Below, piece after piece: positions 36,040 through 47,879 of a stretch of 64,000 nucleotides of DNA (position 1 is the stretch's first letter; every line of letters begins with the position of its first letter). Made by a program: the position numbers and the translations under genes. The DNA comes from Glandiceps talaboti (Eukaryota > Hemichordata > Enteropneusta > Spengelidae), in contig NC_135550.1 of the NCBI RefSeq assembly GCF_964340395.1, positions 16,411,484 through 16,475,483 on the forward strand, in the 5' to 3' direction. Under the pieces are notes generated by a model. The model searched no databases. It saw only the letters and a list, made by a program, of their open reading frames with translations, and had not been told where the DNA came from.

Positions 36040-36760
36040 CAGGAGTAGGTAAGAAATCTTATCGATGATCCAAATATCGCTAGCTGCGTTAACGAAACAG
36101 CTGCTAAGAGACAAATTCTCTACATGTATGGTTGAGATACTAGAAGCTAAGTCTGACTACGAAATCCAGTAAGCTACGTTACGACACGTGACAAAATGAT
36201 GACATATTCAACATGGTGTCTTCCAATCACGTCACTGTAGAACGCTCGAAAGGTAAGAATTTTCTTTGATGTATGTTATTGATAAAACTATGACAACACT
36301 CAAAATATCTGTGTTTTAATATCACTAAAAACAAAGCTCTGTATTCATTGAAACTCTCACCCATTCTATATCATGCATTCCCATGTTTTTAATGTTAGGC
36401 CCAATGCCTGTTGGAGTGGCTGAAGTTATTGACACATTTCTCTGAACAACTTGGAAAATATTTTGAATTACTCGCCAACTAGTTTTTTTTAAACCCATTC
36501 CTCTCAGAACGCAAACTATATGAGATTGTAAAATTGGTCTGAAAGATAGAAATCAAGGAAAAAATCTTACACAATTACAGTGAAGGTCGTCATGGTGAAT
36601 ACGTCATCATTTAGTCACGTGTCGTAACGTAGCTTACTGGATTTTGTAATCTGACGTAGCTTCTAGTATCGCAAACACAGAGAATTTGCCTCTTAGCAAC
36701 TGTTTCATTAACACAGCTAGTGATATTTGGATCGTCAATAAGATTTCTTACCTACCCCTG
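36040..36760. mobile_element. Foldback element, about 190-bp arms, 5-bp flanking repeat
   Basis: The left end CAGGAGTAGGTAAGAAATC and the right end, inverse of CAGGGGTAGGTAAGAAATC, start arms that pair for about 190 bp with scattered mismatches, including GTAAGCTACGTTACGACACG on both sides. GTGAA flanks the element directly on both sides (36035-36039 and 36761-36765). The middle has no coding sequence. A terminus beginning CAGGG suggests the hAT superfamily, though the usual hAT duplication is 8 bp. Confidence 0.85.
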
Positions 36761-37210
36761 GTGAATGTACTTTAAAAAGTCTAGTGGAGAAAGGGCATCA
36801 ACCCTTTATTGCATATTTCACAGTATGGTACATGTATATAAACCAAAAATATGGAACTGCTACAATTGTTTTGATATATACATATGAGTTTATTTTAAAG
36901 GCATGCACATACATACGGGTTTACTTAAAAATAATGAAGGGGACTGCAACAGACATTTGCATGTAAATTGTATGCTGTACTTTTAGAACATTATCAACCC
37001 AGCTGGATGTACTTTTTTGAACTCTTCACATGTTGAACTCTTGAAGTGGATTTTACTTTAATAAAGTGTATTTGAAAGTAATGTACACCTACATTGTATA
37101 GGTATATTCTTCGATCTAATATTTTCATCTGATTTGCTTTACTTTACTTCTTTTATGTATTGTAACAGTAGTACATGTATAAAAGCAGTACATTTGTATA
37201 AGTCATGTAC

Positions 37211-37568
37211 TTAAAGTGGCCATATGGATGAGGATTGGCTATTTATTTTAGATTTGTAATTATAAAACAATTTTATCATGGCTTCCTACTTGAAAAATCA
37301 ATGTAAAATAACATATGCCAAGTCTGTGTTTGTAACTCAATAAATTGCAAAAAAATTAAATATATGTGTAAAATGTTTGTTATTGTTCATCCAATAACAA
37401 ACTTTTTACAATTTGTTTAGTTTTTTGCAATTTATTATAAACCTACAAACAAGGACTTGATCTATGTTATTTTACGTTGATTTTTCAAGGAGGAAGCCAT
37501 GATAAAATTGTTTCATAAATTAAAAATCCAAAATTAATAGCCAAAACTCATCCATATGGCCACTTTAA
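37211..37568. mobile_element. TTAA-flanked MITE, copy 2
   Basis: The element runs from TTAAAGTGGCCATATGGATG to its inverse, CATCCATATGGCCACTTTAA. Long arms pair through AACATATGCCAAGTC and AACTCAATAAATTGC. TTAA stands at both borders, which is the target site of piggyBac-type elements. There is no open frame. Copies 1 and 3 lie at 34435-34764 and 61286-61658. Confidence 0.85.
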
Positions 37569-38955
37569 ATTAATGTAATACATGTACGTCATCATAAAAG
37601 CACCAAAATCAACAATGCATGCAATTTTTACCTGATTCTTCCTTCCGTTTCCAGGGTTCCCAAAACTTACCAAAATGTTGGATGACTTGTTATTGTTTGT
37701 TTATAATTTAAAAGTGTTCATATGTGGACTTATCAAATATTGAATACAGTGCTTAGTATAGTATAGTATACAAAGAAAGAGCCACACCCAGCCCTCTGGC
37801 TTACAAGACAAAGTAATAGACAGTACAAAATTAGATGAATACATGTAAATTAATACATATCACATGTCTCAATTGTAGATGGTGTGTTTCCTGCGATTGA
37901 AAGCCTAAAGTAGAAAGTTTGTGGTACCAATTGAAATTTTTTTTTTTTAGGCTTGGCATATTCTGTGTGTTTTTCTAATTCTGATGTGGCTCAACCATTG
38001 TGATAAACAAATAGCACTGTGTACGTGTAAGCTATTGTCAGTCAGTGAATGTTATTAGTCCTGTTTTTACCAACTTGTAGTTTTTTTGTGTACAAACACT
38101 TACTTCCTGGTAGAAAGAGGATTTAATTTGTCTGTGAAATGATTCAAGTTTCCAGAGAATCAACATTTGAGCGAAATGCTGTATGAGGACAACAATTAGT
38201 GTCCCACTATTAAAATTACGTATAATACCCCAGTACCAGTATACATTGTAAAATGTTTGCATTGCTTACATATTGTAGTGTCCACAGTTTTCTGTTTTTC
38301 CCATTATATCATGACTAATTTACGGGCATACTTCTAAGGACATGACAGTAGGAGCATTTGGATATATACAGTTTGTACATATCTGTATAATTAGATATTG
38401 AAAATGTATAACAGCAAGTCAGACATACCGCTGACATGTAGCTATATAGTACAACGTTAGTATATGTACATCTGAATACATACAGCGATATTGTTTTTCA
38501 TGGCTATATACATGTAGTACAAAGACCTTTTAAAGAACTGTAGGTAGTTCATCTGACTATATTACAGTACTTCACATACATATATGTACTGCATTGACAT
38601 GAACTTTTAGATCACTATGTTTGCTAATATGTCAATTATACACCTACACAATGTATAGATCACCTCTAGACCTTTCAGGATCAAAGCCTAAGAGGACAAC
38701 TTCTTTTGTTTTGTGATGGAAATACTGTGATATGCACCTTGGATTCTTTCACAAAGTACAAAAATGTAGTTTGTCATTGCAGGTATTGAATGCATCTATG
38801 ACACTTAGGTCACATACATGTACATGTATGTGACATTTTGGCATTTATTTCTTACGTACACATATATTTTGTGTGGGAAAGATTCAAGAATGTGTCACAT
38901 TCATTGTGTCCCACAGACTACATGTAAGTGGAAATGACTATAGTGATAGTATGGT

Positions 38956-39425
38956 CAGTGTTTTTGGTGTTATGGATGGTATAAGGAGGTAAAATCTATC
39001 TGACTTCCCTAGATGGTGTTTTACCAAAACTAAAATGACAGTACAGATTTCCCCCATCTGTTACCGAGGAACCATTAACATGAAATGTGCCTCAGAAATA
39101 GAAAAACTGGTTAAACTTTTGCTGTTACGTTTTTTTCAAGAAAACTCCAACATATTCTCAACTTTCAAATGAGTCTCAAACAAAACAAAAAATCAGGGGT
39201 CACTGCACAAAATTTTCAAATAGAGGTCAAAATATCATCAAAGTGAAGCCATTTTAGAATCCAATATGGCCGCTGAATACTGTGCCAACTAAGAATTGAT
39301 GGAAGACTTCCAGGTTTGTGTTATTATTTCAAAAGGGCCAGCAGATTTTGGGAACTTTGATTTCATCGAAACTTATCCCCAAGGTACATGTACATTCTAC
39401 CTCTTGAACCTTAGCAAAACCACTG
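38956..39425. mobile_element. Probable CAGTGTTTTT-terminus element
   Basis: The left end CAGTGTTTTTGGTGTTATGG and the right end CCTTAGCAAAACCACTG are imperfect inverse matches and resemble the termini at 59092-59226. The left part also carries GGAGGTAAAATC and CCATCTGTTACCG, shared with 47051-47600. The dispersed repeat 39205-39405 (also at 12465-12720) lies inside. I see no clean flanking duplication. Confidence 0.5.
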
Positions 39426-39519
39426 ACAATGGTGGATACATTTTGTACATAATTTGATGACAGCATTATGATAAATAAGTACAATCTTACACCTACATGT
39501 ACAGTATAACTGGAGGGGG

Positions 39520-40275
39520 GAGGCTACCCCCTACCCCCCCCCCCCCCCCTTATTTGAGTATACGCATATGTGCTGCCCTTTGGAGTGCGTTTTTTAGCCC
39601 TTTGGTCTAAAATGGGGCCTGGGTTTTTTTTGAGCTGAAGGAGTCTGAAACGGGGTCCCCTTGGTGTTATTTTTTATTTTGCTTGGTCCAAAATGTGGTC
39701 CATTGTCCTTTACCAAATCATAACTGCACTTAATTGTCCCAAAATGTTGCCTCCTAAGGAAAATATATTTAGGTCAAATAAAAAAAGTTGTTTGGTTCCG
39801 GTTACCTGACCCCACCTAGTTTTTCACACGACCCTAAACTTTTTTTTACATATTCGAATAAGAAAATCACGAAAATTGTAAAGTCTCGCAAGAAATAATG
39901 GATGCAGAAACTGACATCAACTGAAAAAGACAGTTCTTTCAATCTGTAATGGCTGTACATCTGATGAGAAGAAGCCAATGACACAGAGACCATATGGAAA
40001 CCTACAGAAAAAATGTAACTACCTGAACTAGACACTCACACTTTAAATATTTTAAAAAATAAGATAAAAAATCTAACGACGACCCCCACCTATTCTAAAA
40101 TTGAATGTAATCGGACCACACATTTTTTTTTACACCTTATGTCCAAACTTTCATCTTTTAGAAACCTGCAATGGTCTAAAAATGCGGTATTGATTTTGTC
40201 AAAGTGGGTCTAAAATGGGGCCTGTGGTTTCCCACACTGGCCACACACCCTTACCAGAGCTGGCCACTGGTACCA
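39520..40275. repeat. Unclassified interspersed repeat, TCTAAAATGGGGCCTG motif
   Basis: TCTAAAATGGGGCCTG occurs at about 39605 and again near 40210, with GTCTGAAACGGGGTCC and CAAAATGTGGTCC as further variants. A C-run and a G-rich end lie on the left and CTGGCCACTGGTACCATCCC on the right. It looks like an old element, possibly with imperfect inverted ends. I cannot classify it. Confidence 0.4.
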
Positions 40276-40904
40276 TCCCTGGGGCATATAACATAAACAT
40301 ACAGAATGTAAATCTATCAGTATGAGATTGAAAAAAATATGAACATATTCAAATGATTCTAGTACATGTATCCTTATCAGCTTGTCCAACCCTTGATTTA
40401 TGCAATCAACAGTCACGTGATGAAAGGTACCACATTCTCTTCAGATTAATAATGGAAAGTGTACAGTCAATTGATGACTTCATATCCATATCTCTACATT
40501 CTGCCTTATCTCCATTCAGTGTTTATTTCACAAATCTATGAATAATTCATGGTGGATTTGAGGGAAAATATTGAGTCACAGCAGTCTTACTGTCGTCATC
40601 ATTTCGAAATGAAGATGATTGCATAGGATTATTTTTTATGGAAAGTTATCATTTTCAATGTGTGGTGATCTGAATTGACAGAAGGTACATGTATGATATG
40701 CCCATAGGGTACAAGTTTTCAAATGAGGAGATTTATAAGGTGGAGCTGTTCAAGAAAATACAAATTGAGGTTGTTGGTTGACATGTGCTATCAGATCTCA
40801 TTTGCTGACAGAACAAGTTAATGTAAGTATCAGTATTCTGTGATTCAGTGATAAGTAAATGTGTTTTATGTACATGTATGTACGTTACAATTTTGTGGGG
40901 TTTT

Positions 40905-41225
40905 TAGAACCCTGGTAATGGAAGGAAGGGGATATCTGGTACAATTTCACACTCCAGTGCCATGTTTTTGCTGTGTTTGAGGACTGTGGCGACAGATACA
41001 ATGTATAGTGGGAAATGTGGTAAAATTTTGCACTCCAGTACAGTGACAGAGAAGGGGATACCTGCAATAGTGTTTTTGCTACATGCATGTTTTAGCATCC
41101 TTGTGACAGAGAAGGGGAAAATCTGGTCAGTGTACAATACTACAAAGTAACCAGCAGAATTGACTACATATGGTACATGTACAATGTACGGTATACTAAC
41201 ATTTTGGTAACAGAAGGGCAAATAT
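40905..41225. repeat. Degenerate tandem repeat of element-end-like units
   Basis: Units of roughly 75 bp carry variants of GTGACAGAGAAGGGGATACC, then CAATTTCACACTCCAGTGCC or a TAGTGTTTTTGCTAC segment. The motifs match internal and terminal parts of the CAGTG-type elements at 47051-47600 and 59092-59226 in the opposite orientation. Confidence 0.5.
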
Positions 41226-41929
41226 GGTGTACATGTACTTGGTATTACTAGTAGGGCTCATGCATTCCTGGAAAGTCCTACAATTTCATTGTACTTAAAA
41301 AACCCATCATTGGCCTAGGGTCATGGTTTTAGTAGGAATACAAGATATATTGTATGTACAGTTGTATAAACTAAACAATTTTCTGTTACCTGAAAGTATA
41401 TCATAACATTCAAAATTGTACTACAGTCATATTTTGATGTAACGTAAACTGGATGTATAATTTTTATTATTTTTTACTTATCGGTGGTGCACGGTACTTT
41501 CTGAAACATTTACAATGTACAGTTGTATGATTGCCTTAGCTATCAAACCTGTTACAATAGCATCCTGTGAACATGACAGTAACACAAGTGAAACAAGATG
41601 GCCTAAAAAGGTTTCCAAAAATTTCGATTAGTGTTTCCCTGCATCACCAGGTCAGCCTACATGTAGATATGTTGACAAACAAGTAAGTATTCCGTACCTC
41701 TTTCACAATTGTTAAAAACGGATGTCAAGAAAGTGCATATACCACATGTGATTATCAGTTATTAAGCAGAAATTAAACTGAAAGTTTCATACGGGGAAAA
41801 ACTGCAGTTTCATTCCTATACATAATAATGTGTTGGAATGCGGCAAAATTCTTAGCAATAGGTATCATACATGATATGCCCTTTAGTTAGCAAATTTGGT
41901 TATGCCACACTATAACAAATCTAAAGTTT

Positions 41930-42365
41930 GCATACTTATGACATTGCCTAATTACCAGAAATCATTATTTATGCAAATGAGTACTCTAGCTTTACAAGAT
42001 ACATGTACATGCAGTTTGCTATCAATGTATGCACCAAATTATATGGACTTTAAAACTTGTATTCTCAAATCATTAGTTATACAAAATGACTGATTACAAT
42101 TAAAAACTACATCCGTAAACTATATCAATGCATGTTCCAAATTATATGAAATAAATTTGAAGTAAGCATTCCTCCTCATCATTAATTATGTAAATAAAAC
42201 ATAACAACTAAAAGCTACATCAAGAAGCATTTTAGAACATGTGCACATTGTTATGGTTGATGTATATACCAAATTATGTGAATTAGAAGTGTGCATTCTT
42301 AAGATATAGTTACATGTAATTACTAAAATCATTGATTATGCAAATAGATCATTAATAGACAGACA
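41930..42365. repeat. Loose tandem repeat of about 115-130 bp
   Basis: Three to four diverged units share ATCAATGYATGNWCCAAATTAT, a segment like GTATTCTYAAATCATTAGTTAT, and ATTATGCAAAT. Similarity is moderate. Confidence 0.55.
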
Positions 42366-42366
42366 G

Positions 42367-42367
<1 letters not shown>

Positions 42368-42408
<41 letters not shown>
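42368..42408. repeat. CA microsatellite
   Basis: About 20 CA units in PKC intron 2, next to an AGACAGACAG stretch. Confidence 0.95.
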
Positions 42409-42411
<3 letters not shown>

Positions 42412-45306
42412 TCCAAACCCTAAAATATAACGGTTACCTTTCCTTATGGAAGGTAAAAACTGGTGATAGAGAGGTAATTCAGCTTATCAACATAATTTGC
42501 CTGATGCTTATAATATTGCAGTAGCTGCCATATATCTTGACCCAGGTATTCTGTGTATTGGAAGTGTAAGTAACAAAAACTTTTTTTCACAGCAGCACAT
42601 TCAGTCACAGAGAAGTTACAGATTTATTCAGAATTCTCAGATGTATAGGTAACAAGCCCATTTTTCAGACACAAACAGTTTAAATTATCATTTTCTCTCT
42701 TTTTAAATGCTTTGATACCAGTACAAATACAAACCCATGCAGATTTGCAGTGATTATTTGTTCATCCAAGCACTTCAAAATGATACAGAATCTGATTGGC
42801 TAGTTCGAGGTCAAAGTTTATTCATGAAACCTAATTTGCATATTGACGGCCATACAAAATTGGCTTACCATTGGCAAAATTAGATATATGCCCTTTTAGA
42901 TTTCATTGACAAATTCCTTCACATAGTAAAAGAGATAATCTTGCAAAATAATGTGTGGAAAGTGGAGAAATACGTGACGTGACCAACACGACACTGATTG
43001 GCATGTATATTTCAAAGGCATGTAAAAGCTCAGAATATTGATTCAGAATCTGGAAAGTAGGTCAACTTAGGATGGCTGTATTTTGATTGAAGAAGAAAGC
43101 ATAGAATAATATGAATCTTATGTATTAATTTTATACTACAAAGTATAGTCATACATATTTCATGTCAGTGATTACTGTCAACAGCATAAACTCTTTTAAA
43201 TACCGCGGAAATACATTACTAAAAATAAAGAAATAAAACCTATTTCTATATTAAACTGGATTATGTATACAGTGTACATGTAAGCTTTTCAGTGTATGCA
43301 TTTCTTCCGATGGGAATTCTACATGGCAATGTGACAAGTTTGAAATTCTGAAATGATGATTGTAAAAAAAATTCTGTGCGTATTTCCCACATACACAAAA
43401 TCTAATATCGTTTTATTAATGTGTAAATCAGATTGCATCATTCATAATTGCTTTGTGATTGTGACAAAGTGAAATACATCACTAAGAATTAATCTGCTAA
43501 TTGCTCACCACTATTGGTTGTCGTTCTGAATTAACAAGTCACTTGCAATGACATTTCACCTCTCTAGAAATAATTATGTGACAATTACTTAGAATCTGAC
43601 CTCCCGAATGGACCAATTACCTACCTGTATGTCATTTCGTAATATATGCAAACTTTTAAAACATCATGCTAGCCACTCCTGGCATCATGATTCCACTATT
43701 GCCAATGGAAACTAGTTAGTACACAGAACTTTGAGAGACAGGCACTTTACAGCTGGAGCTGGACAAGTTAGGAAAATACTACCATGATGCTTGGATATTG
43801 AGTCAGGAGCTGGGGAGGGTTGGGGTGGGGGGGTGGGGTGGTACATGTACATGTAAAATATTAGTAAGTAGAGAATGTAAAATCATAATACCAGAAAGAC
43901 ATGTACACAAATATTCTCCGGTGTTTTTCTTCATTCAACCAAGGAAAATTATACAATCTTCAAACATAATTTGTGGAAAGAATTTGGAATGTCTTGACTC
44001 CAATTTCAAGCACTGCAGAACCAGTGACATAGACATGGGTTGTCATGCTGTAGAATGCCAAGGGTACAATGTACATGTAAATACAATCCGTGTTTTCTGT
44101 TCAAAGACAGTAATTTGGCTTGTGCGTGGTGTAAATAATACATTGTACATGATAGTGTCTTTGGTGATACACTTGTAATATACATGTATGTACAATATAC
44201 ATGATTGTACATCTGTGTTTTTATACATATTATATTTGGTCATTTTCTTGTAAGGGTGACTCTATGTTTTTTATGTTTCTCATTACTTTTTTATGGCAAC
44301 TAAAGGTCGGTCGGTCGGTCAATTTAAGAAAATACGATAAAAAAATAAAACCTCATTTTCTTCATGTTTCTCTGCCTCTTCTTTTCCTTCTATCTTCTTT
44401 ATATTGGATTCCTGGTAGCAAGCCCTTTCCCAGCTTCTCTACACAATTAGCATGTTCTCAGTGAGCCCCCCCCCCCCCCCACCCTCCCAATAACTGACAT
44501 CAAACATGAAAGAAATTCTTTGTTCGTGAACAAGTGTCGTCATCACCGCCATGACTGTAGATGACGCCAACAGTCCAGACACTTGCTTATTCTTGCCAGA
44601 GAGTGTGCTTTTCCACAAAATATTAAGGGCTGGCAAAAATAAAATAAAAATTTTTTATTTTGATGTTGGACCTGAAAATTTAGGTTTGTCGGTAATGAGA
44701 AACAGAAAAAAAAATAGGGAAACCCTAATGATAATACATAACTACTGTGCGTAAGAGCCGCAAACTTCATTAGTAAAATATCCATAAACATTTCCTCAAT
44801 ACTTGAAGTAAATTTGGAAGTCAATGTGATCCAATTTGTGATTTTTACATGTTATACTTAACCTAGTTTCTATCATACACTCAGTAATGCAGCGAAAACA
44901 AATGTACATGTACAATGTAGTGGAAATTCAAATTGTTGCACTTTAGCACCCCATCAACACATATTGAATATTGATTCTATTGTGTGTAAAAATGTAGACA
45001 TGCAACACATATCTTGAGGGTTTTTTATCCCTAAGTAGGAGCTTTTGTTTCAATGAATATATAGTACCACGTACATGTATGTATGTGTATGTGTACATTG
45101 TATTTGTTTTACCACAACACAGAGTAAGGATAAGTGACAGGTAAAGGTGAATGGAGACACAAAAAAAAAACTTGTTTCAGGTGATTGTACAGAGCATTTA
45201 CATTAACGTACCTAGGGGAATGGATTAATCTAAAATATTGGGATCAAGGATACCTTTTGTGTATTCATGGAATGTTAAAGGACAAGGCCAGTGTGTTCTA
45301 TAGGCA

Positions 45307-45340
<34 letters not shown>

Positions 45341-45371
45341 TGTGTGTGTGTGTGTGTATGTGTGTGTGTGT

Positions 45372-45442
<71 letters not shown>
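45307..45442. repeat. TG microsatellite
   Basis: About 136 bp of TG with scattered TATG interruptions. Five open frames on both strands cover it, and all are artefacts. Confidence 0.97.
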
Positions 45443-45443
<1 letters not shown>

Positions 45444-45818
45444 CCATCCATCCCCATACGTGTGTGTGTTTGTGTGTATGTGTTGTGAGCCATCTGTCCC
45501 CGCAAGTGTCAAACTGATAATCTAATTTCGGTCTCAAACTGGAAGACATTGTTACTTTGGGTTTCCTCTCAGTTTGAATGCACATTGTTCAAGGGAAGGT
45601 GATAAAGTTAGTTTAAAGTTTATTTATTTTCTAAAGTGCCTTTTCTATTTATTAATATTCAAAAGCACTGTACATACAATAGATTTAAAAGCATGGTAAA
45701 ATAATCAAAGAGATAAAAACAACAAACTGGTTACAATAATTGTAAAAAGGCTAAAATGACAACTTAGTAAAAGACACATGGTAATAAATTAATTGGATTG
45801 GATCAAATTAAATCTAAA

Positions 45819-46187
45819 ATAATAATAATAATGTTCGTTTTTATATAGCACTTTCCCACTCTGTGCTCAAACCGCTTCGCAATTACTAATTAGTACCCCT
45901 GGCTCGGCTCTATATCGGCACAATGACCCTTGAAACTTCCTCAACTCCCTAGGGAGCATACAATCCTTTGCAGGCTCTAAAACTTTAAAAGCGCATAGGA
46001 ATAAAACATTTACATTGCAACCTCTATCCTATCAGGTCCCCAATTATTCAGCTGGGTTGACTGAGGCACAATCGTGGTTCAAATCTTGCCCAAGGACTTT
46101 AGCCACTGAGAAACAAATTGTATCGATGGGGTTCGAACCTGCAGCCTGCAGATTCGAAGCCGGCCACTCTAACCGTTCACCCATCAT
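45819..46187 (-). mobile_element. tRNA-derived SINE, near full length
   Basis: On the minus strand it opens near 46187 with a tRNA-like head. An A-box-like GGTTAGAGTGGC lies at 46163-46174 and a clear B box, GGTTCGAACCC, ends near 46130. The body carries CTTGGGCAAGATTTGAACC and GGGAGTTGAGGAAGTTTC. The 3' end is GGGAAAGTGCTATATAAAAA followed by an (ATT)n tail at 45819-45832. It was presumably transcribed by RNA polymerase III and copied by a LINE. It meets a LINE fragment head to head at about 46188. Confidence 0.88.
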
Positions 46188-46734
46188 GAACATATATGTA
46201 GTATGCCTGTTAGCTAAGTCCACACCCATAGCACTGGCAGTAAAAAGACTGCATTGCAAAGATAAGGTAAATCAACGCGCTGTGCGTGTTATGATGGACT
46301 TCAATTGCAATTATCCTACAAAGGAACTTTTTAAATCTTTGCATATTATGCCTTTGCCTGATAGAATTACATACAAAAATATGTGTTTAGTGTTTAAATC
46401 CTTGAAATGTATGGTACCATCGTATATGACGGAAATGTTTAAATTTGTCAATCAGCGTCATAGCCGTACGGCAAGAGCTAGCTCTCAAAATAAGTTAGAT
46501 GTCACCAGAGCCAAACTTAATGTTTTAAAAAACTCATGGTCAATACAAGGTGCTATCCTCTTTTAAAAGCAGTTATGTAAAACATTATTGGGAAGAATTT
46601 TAACTTGTATCTTTGTTGTTTTAAATGTTGTTTTATGTCCTTTTAAACATGTTTGTATGTCGTTGTATTTTTGAGGGCCCTGAGGGGGAGATAAACTCCT
46701 TTTTAGAGTTTACCAGGCTACCCTTGTTAAACAA
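46188..46734 (+). pseudogene. 5'-truncated LINE, C-terminal end of reverse transcriptase plus 3' UTR
   Basis: The frame from about 46240 to TAA at 46564 reads NQRAVRVMMDFNCNYPTKEL, FKSLHIMPLPDRITYKNMCL and VPSYMTEMFKF. This is the pattern of the last part of CR1/L2/jockey-type LINE polyproteins (an NxRAxRxI segment, LFxxLxxxPxxxRxxY, then PxYxxxxF and a Gxxxxx end). It stops at GAILF where the family usually continues with WN and a few more residues, so the end is decayed. The 3' UTR has GAGGGCCCTGAGGGGGAG and TTACCAGGCTACCCTTG, typical of CR1/L2 tails. The longer open frame from 46015 joins antisense SINE sequence to this remnant and is not one gene. Confidence 0.88.
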
Positions 46735-47050
46735 GATCAAATTAAATAATAAAATATAAAATAGTCTTAGATGAGTTTGGCCCAAATGAGCTGTTATGTG
46801 ATAAATTGATTTTTTTGTAGCATACTCTGATACACACTTGAAACAAGTGAAGCATAACGATGTTGAAAAAAAATCATTTCCGTATTTGTTTTGCATATAC
46901 AATTTAACAAGAATGGAGACAAATTAGCAAACAAAGTGTGAGAGTGCAACAATACAATGTAGAATATTGAAGTAGGAAATGTGGATAATATGGTTTGCTA
47001 ATTGACCATCATCGTCGTCAGAAATGATGCATGTACATGTACAATGTAGG

Positions 47051-47600
47051 CAGTGTTAGCGGTAAGCAGGTAAAATCTGTCTGTGTTCCCCTGTCCAGTG
47101 TTTCAGCCAGAGGGGTTTTTTGGGGTCATTTGGCACACATTTTTTGGACCTGACCAACAATTTTGGAAGTGACAGGTCATAGATGATCCACACTGAAATT
47201 GTATGCAAATATGTTTTGACCATGCCCATAGCAACAGCCAAATGATCGCGTATATTGCATAGATAACAACAGGGTTGGATAAGCAATTGCATAATCATTC
47301 AGCAAATATCTAGCATGGATCAGCATGTGGGTAAATATTTTTAAAAACTGTACAGTTGTGGTACAACGCCATTGGCATTTTTTTATATAATGTCCCCCCA
47401 AAAAATGTATGGTGACCCAGAAAAAATGAAAGTCCTGGGACACTATGTCCCACTCTTTCAAAAGGCTGGCTGCTACACTGCCTGTGATTTTAGCAGGGTT
47501 CTAACCAAAATTATGGTGTAATTTATTGGAAACCTATGCCAGTTTTACCACATTCCCCCTTTCTGTTACCGGGGTTCCACATCCTAAAGCAAAAGCACTG
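47051..47600. mobile_element. CAGTG-terminus element carrying a nested insertion
   Basis: The left end CAGTGTTAGCGG and the right end, inverse of CAGTGCTTTTGCTTTAGG, are imperfect inverse matches. Near-identical pentamers flank it (GTAGG left, GCAGG right). It shares GCAGGTAAAATC with the elements at 38956 and 59092. It appears interrupted by the element at 47096-47480. Confidence 0.5.
47096..47480. mobile_element. CAGTGTTKCAGCCAG-terminus MITE, long form
   Basis: The left end CAGTGTTTCAGCCAG pairs with the right end CTGGCTGCTACACTG. CCTGT occurs at both borders, one base off on the left. The right half is the inverse of 57470-57621 almost throughout, including GGGACACTATGTCCCACTC. The interior at 47205-47290 holds a unit of the type seen in the 10441-10860 tandem array, on the opposite strand. 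The minus-strand open frames across it have no recognisable domain. Confidence 0.8.
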
Positions 47601-47879
47601 GCAGGTATTCCATTTCATATTCTTTACCTGTGATTAACATGCAGGTTCCCGTCTGAATGTTACAAGGAACTATTTAATCAAAGCAATACATCATTAGTAT
47701 AAAAGAGAGTTTTGAAGTTTTCATTCACAAAAGTGCTTGACGTTCAAGAGTGCTTGAATGGAGAATGAGTATAGTTGTAGTGTTCCACATTTTCTTTGAT
47801 GAATGCGAAGAAAGTCGAACATGTGAACTCTTTGCAAGTGGAATATTTTGCCAAAAAGTAAGTCAGTTGTTCACACAAC

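Noticed and set aside
46125-46187. A functional tRNA gene on the minus strand
   Set aside because: A-box and B-box-like words are present, but the cloverleaf is not intact. The sequence continues into a SINE body, repeated in decayed form at 13570-13855.
46015-46566. 183-codon open frame as a single gene
   Set aside because: Its first part is antisense SINE sequence and its last part is the end of a LINE reverse transcriptase. The join is accidental.
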